The notes: generated from the sequence alone by a model not told the origin. Shown: positions 17,339 to 26,266, counted from the first letter of the stretch. The stretch is DNA of 64,000 bases from Thiocapsa sp. (GCF_018399035.1 NZ_CP073760.1:4096001-4160000); one strand, 5' to 3'. A program made the numbers and translations.

Positions 17339-17839
17339 TTGATCACAACCGGGGACGAAGCCGTGCCGCAATCCGAACCCTTGATCCGCTTCATCCGCAC
17401 GACCACCGCGCACATCCCGGCGGACGTGACCCTCACGCTCACGCTGGAGCAGCGCACCCGCTGTCGGCTGCGCGTCATGCTCGACGACGGCCAAGAGGCC
17501 GGACTCTTTCTGCACCGCGGCACCGTCCTGCATCACGGGGACGCGCTGATCGCCGAGGACGGTCTGGTCGCACGCATCATCGCGGCACCGGAGCACCTCT
17601 CGCGTGTCGAGAGCGCGGATCCCCTGCTGCTCGCACGCGCCTGTTACCACCTCGGCAACCGGCATGTGCCTCTGCAGATCGAGTCGGGGCAGCTCAGCTA
17701 CCGACAGGATCAGGTCCTCGACGAGATGGTGCGCGGTCTCGGACTCGAGGTCAGGCTCGTGGATGCCGGCTTCGAGCCGGAGTCCGGGGCCTATGGGGGT
17801 CAGGTCGCGGATCATTCGGGCCATGCCCACGAGCACTGA
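17339..17839 (+). CDS. ureE: Urease accessory protein UreE
   Basis: 166 residues from a TTG preceded by GAGGA at a good distance; an in-frame GTG at 17363 (MPQSEPLIRF) is the alternative. UreE delivers nickel to the urease apoprotein. Family features are LEQRTRCRLRVMLDDGQEAGLFL, HRGTVLHHGD, ARACYHLGNRHVPLQI (metal-binding His) and a short His tail (HSGHAHEH). The end overlaps the ureF start by 17 bases. The urease structural genes are not in the window, and the upstream neighbour is unrelated. Confidence 0.95.
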   Translation: MITTGDEAVPQSEPLIRFIRTTTAHIPADVTLTLTLEQRTRCRLRVMLDDGQEAGLFLHRGTVLHHGDALIAEDGLVARIIAAPEHLSRVESADPLLLARACYHLGNRHVPLQIESGQLSYRQDQVLDEMVRGLGLEVRLVDAGFEPESGAYGGQVADHSGHAHEH

Positions 17840-18509
17840 GGGGGCGCTGCCTCTGCTGCGCCTGATGCACCTGGTCAGCCCCTCGCTGCCTGTCGGCGGT
17901 TTCACCTATTCGCAAGGCCTCGAATGGGCGGTCGAGACCGGTTGGATCCGCGATGCCGACGACCTGGAAGGCTGGATGGCCGATCAGATCCAGAGCAGCC
18001 TTCGGTATCTGGACCTCCCGCTCTTGGTGCGGATGCAGGCAGCGGCGCTCGATCGCGATCAAGCGGCGATGGCCGGGTGGGTCGATCGGCTCTTGGCCGG
18101 GCGCGAAACCGCCGAGCTGCGGCGCGAGGAGACCGATCGCGGACGCGCGCTGGCCGATCTGCTCATCGCCTGGGGGCTCGAGGACGCGGTTGCCTGGAAA
18201 CCGCAGCTCGCGCGCAGTCAGGCCGCCGGCTTCGCCTTCGCTGCGGCGTCCTGGCGGATCGAGCCGCCGGAGGCGGCGACGGGCTATGCCTGGAGCTGGC
18301 TCGAGAATCTCGTGCTGGCCGGAATCAAGCTCGTACCCTTGGGCCAGACGCGCGGCCAACAGGCGCTGGCGCGCCTGGCAGGGCTCATCCCGAGCACGGT
18401 CGCCGCGGCCCTGGAGGTCCCGGACGCGGAGATCGGCGCATCGACCCCGGCCCTGGCGATCGCAAGCGCCGCCCACGAGACCCAATACACCCGCTTGTTT
18501 CGTTCCTGA
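17823..18509 (+). CDS. ureF: Urease accessory protein UreF
   Basis: 228 residues. UreF works with UreD(H) and UreG to gate nickel insertion and GTP hydrolysis. The signature LLRLMHLVSPSLPVGGFTYSQGLEWAVE is at the N-terminus, and LENLVLAGIKLVPLGQTRGQQAL with a conserved C-terminal end (HETQYTRLFRS) completes the fold. Start ATG 17823 lies inside ureE, indicating translational coupling. Eleven bases separate it from ureG. Confidence 0.95.
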   Translation: MPTSTEGALPLLRLMHLVSPSLPVGGFTYSQGLEWAVETGWIRDADDLEGWMADQIQSSLRYLDLPLLVRMQAAALDRDQAAMAGWVDRLLAGRETAELRREETDRGRALADLLIAWGLEDAVAWKPQLARSQAAGFAFAAASWRIEPPEAATGYAWSWLENLVLAGIKLVPLGQTRGQQALARLAGLIPSTVAAALEVPDAEIGASTPALAIASAAHETQYTRLFRS

Positions 18510-18593
18510 AGGAGACACCATGGTCGATTCACCCCCCCTGCGCATCGGGGTCGGCGGCCCCGTCGGCTCCGGTAAGGCGATTTCCGTGAACTT

Positions 18594-19816
18594 TCATACC
18601 GAGACTGCCGGTTGGATCAGGATGTCCCATTTCGGAAGTTCCGGGTTTCGCTGCAAGCGCGCCTCGATGTTCTTCATGGCTGCCTTGGACAGTGAGATCC
18701 CTTTGTCGTAGACCTGACGACTCATCTCCACGACCGGATTCAGTCCCTTCCAGGTCATGCTCTTGGCCCACTCGAGCATGGTCCGGGCGTCCACTAGGAG
18801 CGTACCGTTCCAATGCTGTTCCAGGATCCCCCAGCAGCGTTCCACCGGATTGTATTTGCTGTGATAGGGCGGGAAGTACAACAGCTGAACGGGTTTGCCG
18901 ATATGATCGGCGAACGCGACCATGCGGTTGAGAAATTGGGTGCGTCGCCCGTTGCTTTCCGGGCCGTTGTCGGCCTTGATCTGAACCAGGGTGATGCGCT
19001 CGCGCTGCTCGGGCGATTGCCGTTCCCACCAGTCATACAGGCAGTCGACGATGAAGTCGCTGGTCTTGGCGGAACTTCCGAAGGTCAGGTGCAGCGCGCC
19101 GGTGTCCTCGTTGACCAGACCGAACGGGGTGTATTTCTCGTGACAGCCCATGTCATGGTCGGCGGCCTTGGTCTCGCCGCGGCTACAGCCGCCTCGCGAG
19201 TACTCGCCGATCATCACCGTGGCCTTGCAGTCGATGCTCAGTCGCGCGACGCGTCCGCCCGCGTCGCGTTGGTCTTTGGCCCGGATATTGTCGAAAATAG
19301 CATCGGTTTGCGGGACTTTTTTTGGGGTTTGGCCTTGAGCACCGGCCGCAGCCGGTAGCCGTTGCGGTTCAGTATCTCGGCCATCGTGCTCGGCGACGGC
19401 AACTCGGCCTCGGCGATGCCGCGTGCGCGCAATTGCCTCAGGGCTTCCGCCGCGGTCAAACGGGTGAACGACTGCGTCGTCCGGAAAGTCGGGTCTTGTT
19501 GCGAGTGCGCATCCGCCAGTTCCCACAGCACGGCTGCCGCCGCGGGATGTTTCTCTTCCCAAAGTTTGTCGCCGCCAAACGCCGACTGTGCGCTCAAGCA
19601 GACCACCCCGGTGCGCCGCTCATGCAGACCCAGCTCCACCGCTTGGCGGCTCCACCCGAAGACGGCTTCGGCCTGCCGGGCGCTCCCGGCGCAATATTTC
19701 ACGGCCATCGCCGCTTGGAACGCCCGTCGCTCCGCTCCGAGCATTTTCGAGGCGGCGAGTTTGAGATCCTCGCGATGCCCCGCATCCGGGGCGGTTGGAT
19801 TCGAATGAGAGATCAT
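18594..19816 (-). CDS. ISAzo13-family transposase made by -1 frameshifting
   Basis: The first frame (19816 to 19238, 192 residues) begins MISHSNPTAPDAGHREDLKL and carries the DNA-binding half. The second frame (to 18594) carries the DDE half, with RLSIDCKATVMIGEYSRGG, IKADNGPESNGRR and FPPYHSKYNPVERCWG. Both meet at the heptamer A-AAA-AAG (19322-19316), in the phase needed for a -1 shift, and the join gives KAKPQKKVPQTDAIFDN as in single-frame relatives. So the full protein is probably made by programmed frameshifting, and the element may be active. Confidence 0.85.
19316..19322 (-). promoter_or_regulatory. Slippery heptamer A-AAA-AAG for -1 frameshifting
   Basis: On the minus strand the zero-frame codons are CAA AAA AAG. 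This is the canonical X-XXY-YYZ type, and the -1 frame carries the rest of the transposase. It lies in a run of seven A. I did not verify a downstream stimulatory structure. Confidence 0.75.
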
Positions 19817-20448
19817 GACAATCCGCGCGTTGATTCAGAGCCAGTCGCCACTATCGCACACAATGGTATAACTTTCCCCGTAATTCGCCTAAGACAGCGC
19901 TGCTGGATGCGCTCTGCAAGGCGCTGCGTGACCGCTATCAGCTGGCGGTGGTCACCAACGACATCTACACTCGCGAAGACGCCGAGTTCCTGATCCGCTC
20001 CCAAGCCCTGCCCGCCGAGCGCATTGTCGGCGTGGAGACCGGCGGCTGTCCGCATACCGCCATCCGCGAGGACGCCTCGATGAACCTGGCCGCGGTGGAG
20101 GATCTGCAGATCCGCTTCCCGGATCTCGATCTCGTCTTCATCGAAAGCGGCGGCGACAACCTCGCCGCCACCTTCAGCCCCGAGCTGGCGGATCTGACGA
20201 TCTATGTCATCGACGTGGCCGAAGGCGAGAAGATCCCGCGTAAGGGCGGGCCGGGCATCACCCGCTCCGACCTCTTGGTGATCAACAAGATCGACCTGGC
20301 GCCGTACGTGGGGGCATCGCTGGAGGTCATGGAGCGCGACTCCAAACGCATGCGTGGGGAGCGGCCGTTCGTCTTCACGAATCTGCGCACCGGCCAGGGC
20401 TTGGAAACGATCCTCGACTTCATCGAGCATCAGGGGATGCTCGGGGTT

Positions 20449-20641
20449 TAAACCGCGCCCAGTGCGGTATGCGATGTTTTTGGATGGGATCGGCCCCGGC
20501 GGATTTCAGAACCGCTGGAGCCGGCGCGGTTTAAAGTATTAAAAAATATAAAATTTTAAACCGCGTCCCCCGCTAAGGGTCGTGGATTCACCAAACTTCG
20601 AGCTCACTCGAAAGTGAGCATCTCGCTCTGGACGCGGTTTA
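20449..20641 (+). repeat. TAAACCGCG palindromic repeat, full copy B
   Basis: Full 193-base copy, near-identical to copy A. Its first three bases are the stop codon of ureG. It faces copy C, about 130 bases further, in opposite orientation. Confidence 0.9.
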
Positions 20642-20685
20642 GTCCCTCATGCGGCAAGTCTTGAACAAACCGTCGCAAACTTTTT

Positions 20686-20757
20686 CGTTGTCGTCGTTGT
20701 CGTTGTCGTGTTCGTGTTCGTCCGGAAACCGATAACGACAACGACAACGACAACGAT
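20686..20757. repeat. CGTTGT-type hexamer repeats forming a large hairpin
   Basis: Left arm 20686-20720 is a run of CGTTGT/CGTGTT units; right arm 20732-20757 is the complementary ACGACA run. They can pair over about 25 bases around a short loop. No coding sense in any frame. It sits exactly between the inverted repeat copies B and C. Confidence 0.8.
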
Positions 20758-20774
20758 TAGATCCGGTGCGCAAC

Positions 20775-20967
20775 TAAACCGCGTCCGGAGCGAGATGCTC
20801 ACTTTACGAGTGAGCTCGACGTTTGGTGCATCCACTGCCCTTAGCGGGGACGCGGTTTAGAATCATATATTTTTTAATCTCTTAAACCGCGCCGGCTCCA
20901 GCGGTCGTCAAATCTGCCGGGGCCGATCCCATCCAAAAACATCGCATACCGCGTGGGGCGCGGTTTA
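20775..20967 (-). repeat. TAAACCGCG palindromic repeat, full copy C (inverted)
   Basis: Full copy in opposite orientation to B, more diverged (for example in the middle A/T stretch and the half-unit ends). It ends 16 bases from the moaE stop. B and C with the hexamer hairpin between them form a palindrome of about 520 bases. Confidence 0.9.
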
Positions 20968-20983
20968 ATCTCTGACACGTCAC

Positions 20984-21454
20984 CTACAGGTCGTTGGATC
21001 CCTCGGCCCAACGCCGCGCCGCGTCGTTGTCCGTCCCGCGTGCATCGACCCACCGCTCGCCTTGCGCGGTCTGCTCCTTCTTCCAGAAGGGTGCGCGGGT
21101 CTTGAGGTCGTCGATGAGAAACTCGCAGGCACGAAAGGCCTCGCCCCGGTGCCGGCTGCTCACGCCCACGAACACGATCGGATCCTGCGGCGCGAGCTCG
21201 CCGACGCGATGCAGGATGCTGATGTCCTCGAGATCCCAGCGCCGAGCGGCCTCCTCGGCGATGGCGCCGAGTGCCTTCTCGGTCATCCCCGGATAGTGCT
21301 CCAGGGTCATGGCGGTCACCTCGGCGCCCTCGTTGAGGTCGCGCATCAAACCGATGAAGGTCACGACGGCGCCGACCTGCGGCTTGTCGCGGGAGAGAAT
21401 TTTTTGCTCCTCCGCGATGTCGAACAGCTCGCGTTGGACTCGAATGCGTTGCAT
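20984..21454 (-). CDS. moaE: Molybdopterin synthase catalytic subunit MoaE
   Basis: 156 residues. MoaE joins with the thiocarboxylated small subunit MoaD to turn precursor Z (cPMP) into molybdopterin. The family motifs are FIGLMRDLNEG, LEHYPGMTEKAL, ILHRVGELAP, SSRHRGEAFRAC and the active-site lysine segment APFWKKE. No moaD is adjacent, so it acts with a subunit encoded elsewhere. Length is normal. Confidence 0.95.
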   Translation of the reverse strand: MQRIRVQRELFDIAEEQKILSRDKPQVGAVVTFIGLMRDLNEGAEVTAMTLEHYPGMTEKALGAIAEEAARRWDLEDISILHRVGELAPQDPIVFVGVSSRHRGEAFRACEFLIDDLKTRAPFWKKEQTAQGERWVDARGTDNDAARRWAEGSNDL

Positions 21455-21687
21455 CTTCGGTTGCTCCGACGCCCGTGCCGGGGGTTCGACCCCGGTCTAC
21501 TCGGCAAAGAAATCAGGGGATTCTATACTTTCAAGTGCGCGTGTTCTGCCTCGGATCTCGCAGACTTTCTTGACCTTCGATCCGGCGTCGAACCGCCCGC
21601 CGAGAAAGAGTCTCTCAGGGACGAATCATGCCCGATCTCATCATCCAAGTCCCTGTTTCGCTGAACCATCCACAAGAGGAAACGACG

Positions 21688-22113
21688 ATGAACTGGAAAG
21701 AGCAACTCGACAAAGCGGTTGCAGCGGTCAAAGATGCCGCCACGAGCGAGAACGCACGGGAGATCGCGGGCAAGGCGAAAGCGGCGGCCATGGGTCTGGC
21801 CGAGAAGGTCAAGACCGGCGCTGTCGACGCGGCCGATGCCTTCGTCGAGGCCAATCGCGATCCTTCCGCGTTGTCCGTGCGCTTCCTGAACGCGGACCTG
21901 ACGGTCGTCTCGCCCGCAGAGGGCATCTCGATCACCCGACCGGATGCCGCGACGCTCGTGATCGACGATGGCTCGGGCAATGGTCTCGTCATCAACGCGG
22001 GGGCCGATCCCGCCGTTGTCGTCGAGGTCATCGGCACGGTCGCCAAGCTGAGCGACAACACCTTCGACCTGGGTCAAGAAGACGGTGTGAACGTCGTCGT
22101 GACCAAATTCTGA
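21688..22113 (+). CDS. Hypothetical protein, helical start and beta-rich end
   Basis: 141 residues from the ATG preceded by GAGGAAA (an upstream in-frame ATG at 21628 lacks such a site). The first ~55 residues are alanine/lysine-rich amphipathic helix (MNWKEQLDKAVAAVKDAA..), like stress-related or apolipoprotein-type small proteins. The second half is beta-rich (VRFLNADLTVVSPAEGISI, DDGSGNGLVINAGADPAVV). No signal peptide. I do not recognise a family. Confidence 0.7.
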   Translation: MNWKEQLDKAVAAVKDAATSENAREIAGKAKAAAMGLAEKVKTGAVDAADAFVEANRDPSALSVRFLNADLTVVSPAEGISITRPDAATLVIDDGSGNGLVINAGADPAVVVEVIGTVAKLSDNTFDLGQEDGVNVVVTKF

Positions 22114-22123
22114 TCGGTGCGAA

Positions 22124-22149
22124 TCGCGAGGCGCCTCGGCGCCTCGCGA
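22124..22149. terminator. Perfect 12-bp hairpin after the hypothetical gene
   Basis: TCGCGAGGCGCC-TC-GGCGCCTCGCGA starts 10 bases past the stop codon. There is no T-run, so it may be a repeat-type hairpin or an RNA-stabilising structure rather than an intrinsic terminator. Confidence 0.5.
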
Positions 22150-22162
22150 TGATCCCACGACC

Positions 22163-22417
22163 ATGCCTCCGCTCATCTCGCGAATCACCGAATGGCCCCG
22201 TCGGGCCATTCACTGGCTCTGCAGCGGTCGCGCCGACTACACCGCCTTCCAGAGGCGCAAGGCCACACCCGTACACCGGGCGCGGCGCACGCTCTGCCTG
22301 GCCGTCTGGAGCGGCGCCGCCATCCTGATGCTGCTCTGCCCGAGCCCCGGCTGTGTCGTGACCTTCATCCTGATCGCCACCTTCGTGAGTTTTTCGGTCC
22401 TGGACGAGCGGTCTTGA
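22163..22417 (+). CDS. Small membrane protein of unknown function
   Basis: 84 residues: a basic cytoplasmic start (ITEWPRRAIHWLCSG, RRKATPVHRARR) followed by one or two membrane helices (LAVWSGAAILMLLCPS, VVTFILIATFVSFSVL). Natural composition and position after a hairpin support a real gene; no ribosome site is clear. No family recognised. Confidence 0.45.
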   Translation: MPPLISRITEWPRRAIHWLCSGRADYTAFQRRKATPVHRARRTLCLAVWSGAAILMLLCPSPGCVVTFILIATFVSFSVLDERS

Positions 22418-22420
22418 ACC

Positions 22421-22534
22421 GGGATGGGTATTACGTCAGCAAAACCCATCCAGCCCGCGCCAAGTGCATCAGAACGAAACCCCGCAACACGGCGGTTTAG
22501 AGGATGGGTTTCGCTGTCGCTCTACCCATCCTAC
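22421..22534. repeat. GATGGGT...ACCCATC dispersed palindromes
   Basis: Two hairpins. One at 22423-22450 (GATGGGTATTACG..AAAACCCATC) and one at 22501-22532 (AGGATGGGTTTCGC..TCTACCCATCCT). The second has the look of the GGATGGGTAGAGC..GAAACCCATC-type repeat common in intergenic DNA of proteobacteria. It lies between a plus-strand gene and the end of nnrU. Confidence 0.75.
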
Positions 22535-22570
22535 GCGTGAATCAATCACCTTGGTTCTGATCGGAGACGC

Positions 22571-23143
22571 TCACCCGATCGGTGCAACGTCCATCAGGAG
22601 CTTGTGCAGCCAGAACATGAAGAGCAGGTAGAGCCCGATCCCGCCGATGATTGCGATGGCGTCGTTGACCTGGCTGGGCGGTGCTCCGTAGACCGTCGGG
22701 GTCGTACGATGCTTGAGCGAGATCCGGTCGGCAACCGCCCAAGCCAGGAAGGCCCCGAACAGCAGGATGTCGGCGGCCGTGCCGTTGGCAAGCAGGTGCG
22801 CCGTTGCCCAAATCTTCACGGCGAGCAACATCGGATGCTTGGTCGCGGACTGGATCCGACCCGGAAGATAGGCGGCAAGCAGCAGCGGAAAAACGGGCAG
22901 CATCAACAGCAGGCTGAGGTGACGCATCCACACCGGCGGCTCGTAGATGACGATGGGGGATAGACGGGCGGCCCCGTATCCCGAGACGATCAAATAAAAC
23001 CCGACCAGGGCGACAAGCCCGTATACAGCCGTCCATGGGATCTCGCCGAATCGCGCGACCAGGCTGGTGCGCCATTGGCTGTTGATAATGGACACCGAGT
23101 GAATACCGAGAAACAGGATCAAACCGAGGACGAGTACTGCCAT
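22571..23143 (-). CDS. nnrU: NnrU family membrane protein
   Basis: 190 residues with about five to six membrane helices. NnrU-like features are IHSVSIINSQWR, TAVYGLVALVGFYLIVSGYG, RHLSLLLMLPVF and, most diagnostic, KHPMLLAVKIWATAHLLANG. The family was first linked to nitrite/nitric oxide metabolism and resembles isoprenylcysteine methyltransferase-like membrane proteins; the precise activity is unknown. It stands alone; a diverged TAAACCGCG unit lies upstream of its start. Confidence 0.9.
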   Translation of the reverse strand: MAVLVLGLILFLGIHSVSIINSQWRTSLVARFGEIPWTAVYGLVALVGFYLIVSGYGAARLSPIVIYEPPVWMRHLSLLLMLPVFPLLLAAYLPGRIQSATKHPMLLAVKIWATAHLLANGTAADILLFGAFLAWAVADRISLKHRTTPTVYGAPPSQVNDAIAIIGGIGLYLLFMFWLHKLLMDVAPIG

Positions 23144-23177
23144 CCGAGGATTCCTCCAAGAGCATTGAAAAATCGTT

Positions 23178-23257
23178 TAAACCGCGTCTCACCGGGATCG
23201 TGGCCGCGCCGAGCTTGCTCTCGCTCGAAACCCCGTAGATTAGGCCGGACGCGGTTT
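23178..23257. repeat. Diverged TAAACCGCG half-unit
   Basis: Begins TTTAAACCGCGTCT and ends GGACGCGGTTT; the interior differs from other copies. It supplies the TAA stop of the YaiI gene (23240-23242) on the minus strand. Confidence 0.7.
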
Positions 23258-23698
23258 GGATTTCGCGAGAAGACTGTCCAAGGCGCTCGCAAACGCCTGC
23301 CGATCGCGCGGTCCGAAAGCGGGTGGCCCGCCGGTGTTGATGCCGCTGCCGCGAAGGGTGTCCATGAAGTCGCGCATCGTCAGGCGCTCGCGGATCGTGT
23401 CCTTGGTATAGAGCTCACCGCGCGGGTTCAGGGCTTGGCCGCCACATTCGATCACCTCGGCCGCAAGCGGAATATCCGCGGTGATGACCAGATCGCCGGC
23501 AGCGAGTCGCTTCAGGATCTCGTTGTCGGCGACGTCGAACCCCGCACAGACACGCACCGAGCGCACCAAGGGCGATGGCGGCGTGCTCAGCGGCCCGTTC
23601 GCCACCAGCGTCACCGCAACGCCGAGCCGTTCCGAGACGCGAAAGAGGATCTCCTTCACGGCATTCGGACAGGCGTCGGCGTCGACCCAGATCTCCAC
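23240..23698 (-). CDS. yaiI: YaiI/YqxD family protein (DUF188)
   Basis: 152 residues from a GTG (23698). The DUF188 signature is complete: MEIWVDADACPNAVKEILFR, DNEILKRLAAGDLVITADIPLA, LNPRGELYTKDTI and the C-terminal GGPPAFGPRDRQAFASALD. The fold is PIN-like, with conserved acidic residues that suggest a metal-dependent nuclease, but no activity is established. It starts 14 bases after the glgB stop, on the same strand, so it may ride on the glgB transcript. Confidence 0.9.
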   Translation of the reverse strand: MEIWVDADACPNAVKEILFRVSERLGVAVTLVANGPLSTPPSPLVRSVRVCAGFDVADNEILKRLAAGDLVITADIPLAAEVIECGGQALNPRGELYTKDTIRERLTMRDFMDTLRGSGINTGGPPAFGPRDRQAFASALDSLLAKSKPRPA

Positions 23699-23712
23699 CC
23701 GTCTCGGACCCG

Positions 23713-25995
23713 TCAGCTCGCCTCGGTCGCAACAGGTACTGCGTCCGGCAGGTCGGCATCGGTAATCGCGCCCTCGGTCTCGCTTACGAGGGCGTCGGCG
23801 GACATCGGCTCGTGCACCAGAATGAGCCCGGCAAGCGGAGGCAGTGCGATCGGGATGGAATAAGGCCGTCCCATCCAGCTCACCGGCTCGGCCTCGACAC
23901 CGCCCTGGTTGCCGACATTACTGCCGCCGTAGAGCGCGGCGTCCGAGTTCAGTGCCTCGCGATAGAAGCCGGGCTCGGGTACGCCGATGCGATAGTTGGT
24001 GCGCGGTACGGGGGTAAAGTTGAATGCGGCGGCGACGATCTGCTGACCGGAGAGGTCCTTGCGCAGATAACTCAGAACGGACTGCGAGCTGTCGTGACAA
24101 TCGATCCACTCGAACCCGGAGCTGTCGAAGTCGACCTGATGCAGCGCGGGCTGCTCCCGATAGAGACGATTCAGATCCGAGACGATCTGCTTGATGCCTT
24201 CGTGCTGCGGACGTTCGAGCAGATCCCAGTCCATGGCCGCGTCGAAGTCCCATTCGGCGCCGTGTGCGAACTCGCAGCCCTGGAAGAGCAGCTTCTTGCC
24301 CGGGTAGCTGAACATGAAGGTATAGAGCAGGCGCAGACTCGCGAATTTCTGCCAGGCGTCACCGGGCATCTTGTCCAGCATGGACTTCTTTCCGTGCACC
24401 ACCTCGTCGTGCGAGAAGGGAAGCACGAAATTCTCCGTAAAGGCGTAGAGAAGACCGAACGTCAGCAGATCGTGATGATAATGACGATAGATGGGATCCT
24501 TCTCCATATAGGACAGGGTGTCGTGCATCCAACCCATATTCCATTTCATGCTGAAGCCGAGACCGCCGAGGTAGGTCGGACGCGAGACCGCCGGCCAAGC
24601 CGTGGATTCCTCGGCGATCATGAGCGTGCCGGGGTGCTGCTCGTGCGTTACGGTATTGAGTTGGCGGATGAAATCCACGGCTTCGAGGTTCTCGTTGCCG
24701 CCGTATTTGTTCGGGATCCATTCACCGGCATTGCGCGAGTAGTCGAGATACAGCATGGAGGCGACCGCATCGACACGCAGGCCGTCGAGATGGAACTCGT
24801 CGAGCCAATAGAGCGCGCTCGACAACAGGAAGTTCTTCACCTCGTTGCGGCCGAAATTGAAGATGAGGGTTCCCCAATCCTTGTGCTCGCCCATGCGCGG
24901 ATCGGAATGCTCGTAGAGGGCCGTGCCGTCGAAGCGCGCCAAGGCATAGGCGTCCTTGGGAAAATGGGCGGGCACCCAGTCCAGCAGCACGCCGATGCCG
25001 CGGCGATGCAGATAATCGACGAAGAAGCGGAAGTCGTCCGGCGAGCCGAAACGGGCACTCGGCGCAAAATAACCGGTGCATTGATAACCCCAAGAGGCGT
25101 CCAAGGGGTGCTCGGTGATGGGCAGGAGCTCGATATGGGTAAAGCCCAGCTCGGTCACATAGTCTGCGAGCTGCTCTGCAAGCACCCGATAATTGAGAAA
25201 CTCGCCATTCGGACCGCGTTGCCATGATCCGAGATGGATCTCGTACACGGAAAAAGGCTGATGCTGCCAATCCGATTCGGCACGGGCCGCCAGCCAATCC
25301 TGATCGGCCCAACGGAAACGGCTTTCCGGACAGATGAACCCGGCCGTTTGCGGGCGCTCCTGGAAGGCCTGGGCGTACGGGTCGATCTTGACATGGATGT
25401 TGGTCGCGCGATCGCGGATCTCGTACTTGTAGAACCCGCCTTGTCCGATCCCGGGGATAAACAGCTCCCAAACACCCGTGCCGCCGCGCACGCGCATCGG
25501 GTGGGCGCGCCCGTCCCACTGGTTGAAATCTCCGACGACACTCACGCGCTCGGCGCTCGGTGCCCAGACCGAGAACTGCACGCCCGACACGCCCTCGACA
25601 TCGGTCAGGTGCGAGCCCAGGAACCGGTAGGCGTGCCAGTGCCGGCCCTCGCCGAAGAGGTGCAGATCGAAATCCGGGAGCTGGGGAGGAAAGCAGTAGG
25701 GATCATGATGGACGTGATGTTCACCGGAGGCATCGATCCAGTCGATGCGGTAACGCTCGGGAACCTTGGACGCCGAGCCTTCCCAAAGGAAGAAATCCGT
25801 TCCCTCGATCCGCGCGAAGGGCTCGGAGGCCTCGACCAAGGTGGCCGACTCGGCGCCCGGCAGGAACACGCGGACCACTGCCCGGTCACCCTCGAGGTGC
25901 CGGCCGAGGATCTCGAACGGGTCGTGGTGACGCGCCTCGATAATGCGCTGCAAGGGTTCCGGAACCTTAGGGGCTTGCTGTGTCGCGGTTGCCAT
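23713..25995 (-). CDS. glgB: 1,4-alpha-glucan branching enzyme GlgB
   Basis: 760 residues from the ATG at 25995 (MATATQQAPKVP). It makes alpha-1,6 branches in glycogen. Domains in order: N-terminal beta-sandwich (ILGRHLEGDRAVVRVFLPGA), CBM48-like (GVSGVQFSVWAPSAERVSVVGDFN cut here to the key part), GH13 barrel, and C-terminal beta domain. Catalytic residues: nucleophile Asp in DGLRVDAVASMLYLDY, acid Glu in IAEESTAWP, Asp in FSHDEVVHGKKS. It is divergent from glgC across 271 bases, so glycogen synthesis genes share a regulatory region. Confidence 0.97.
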   Translation of the reverse strand: MATATQQAPKVPEPLQRIIEARHHDPFEILGRHLEGDRAVVRVFLPGAESATLVEASEPFARIEGTDFFLWEGSASKVPERYRIDWIDASGEHHVHHDPYCFPPQLPDFDLHLFGEGRHWHAYRFLGSHLTDVEGVSGVQFSVWAPSAERVSVVGDFNQWDGRAHPMRVRGGTGVWELFIPGIGQGGFYKYEIRDRATNIHVKIDPYAQAFQERPQTAGFICPESRFRWADQDWLAARAESDWQHQPFSVYEIHLGSWQRGPNGEFLNYRVLAEQLADYVTELGFTHIELLPITEHPLDASWGYQCTGYFAPSARFGSPDDFRFFVDYLHRRGIGVLLDWVPAHFPKDAYALARFDGTALYEHSDPRMGEHKDWGTLIFNFGRNEVKNFLLSSALYWLDEFHLDGLRVDAVASMLYLDYSRNAGEWIPNKYGGNENLEAVDFIRQLNTVTHEQHPGTLMIAEESTAWPAVSRPTYLGGLGFSMKWNMGWMHDTLSYMEKDPIYRHYHHDLLTFGLLYAFTENFVLPFSHDEVVHGKKSMLDKMPGDAWQKFASLRLLYTFMFSYPGKKLLFQGCEFAHGAEWDFDAAMDWDLLERPQHEGIKQIVSDLNRLYREQPALHQVDFDSSGFEWIDCHDSSQSVLSYLRKDLSGQQIVAAAFNFTPVPRTNYRIGVPEPGFYREALNSDAALYGGSNVGNQGGVEAEPVSWMGRPYSIPIALPPLAGLILVHEPMSADALVSETEGAITDADLPDAVPVATEAS

Positions 25996-26205
25996 TCTGA
26001 AATATTTCCTTCGCTGTCGGCTCTCGATGTCGCCTGTGATCGGCGCTGTCGCGGAAACCGTTCGATATCGCGGCGCCACGCCCTGAATCTGCGGGTCGGC
26101 AGCAGACGGGCGGACAGGTTCGGGGGTCTCGTCGGGATCGACGGCCCGGGGCGCGGCGAGGGGATCACCCGACCGCAGGGCAGCGCGCCGACGCTTCGGA
26201 CCGGC

Positions 26206-26233
26206 TTGATGTTAACATACGGGGGACTACTCT
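26206..26233 (+). promoter_or_regulatory. Possible sigma70-type promoter of glgC
   Basis: TTGATG (26206-26211), a 16-base spacer, and TACTCT (26228-26233). This lies about 34 bases before the glgC start, which has a strong AGGAGG at 26257-26262. Agreement with consensus is moderate. Confidence 0.4.
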
Positions 26234-26266
26234 TATGCCCTCGTCCAGACGACAACAGGAGGACTT

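Larger units (their letters stand above)
18576..19889 (-). mobile_element. ISAzo13-family insertion sequence in ureG
   Basis: 1314 bases. The ends are imperfect inverted repeats of about 25 bases: GGCGATTTCCGTGAACTTTC at the left and the complement of GAAAGTTATACC-type sequence ending TTCGCC at the right. Directly repeated TAA flanks it. The transposase is read right to left, opposite to ureG. Confidence 0.9.
18520..20451 (+). pseudogene. ureG: ureG split by an ISAzo13-type element
   Basis: The 5' part (18520-18575, good GGAG ribosome site) encodes MVDSPPLRIGVGGPVGSGK up to the P-loop. The rest resumes at 19891 with K-T-A-L-L and continues in frame to TAA at 20449. UreG is the GTPase driving nickel insertion into urease. 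The insertion falls exactly in the GSGKT loop. The target TAA is duplicated on both sides (18573-18575, 19890-19892), and removing the element with one copy restores a 204-residue UreG with guanine-specificity motif NKID and no other damage, so the event is recent. The stop codon belongs to repeat copy B. Confidence 0.95.

Noticed and set aside
20686..20757. CRISPR-like short repeats
   Set aside because: CGTTGT hexamers without spacers and no cas genes nearby; it is a simple-sequence hairpin.
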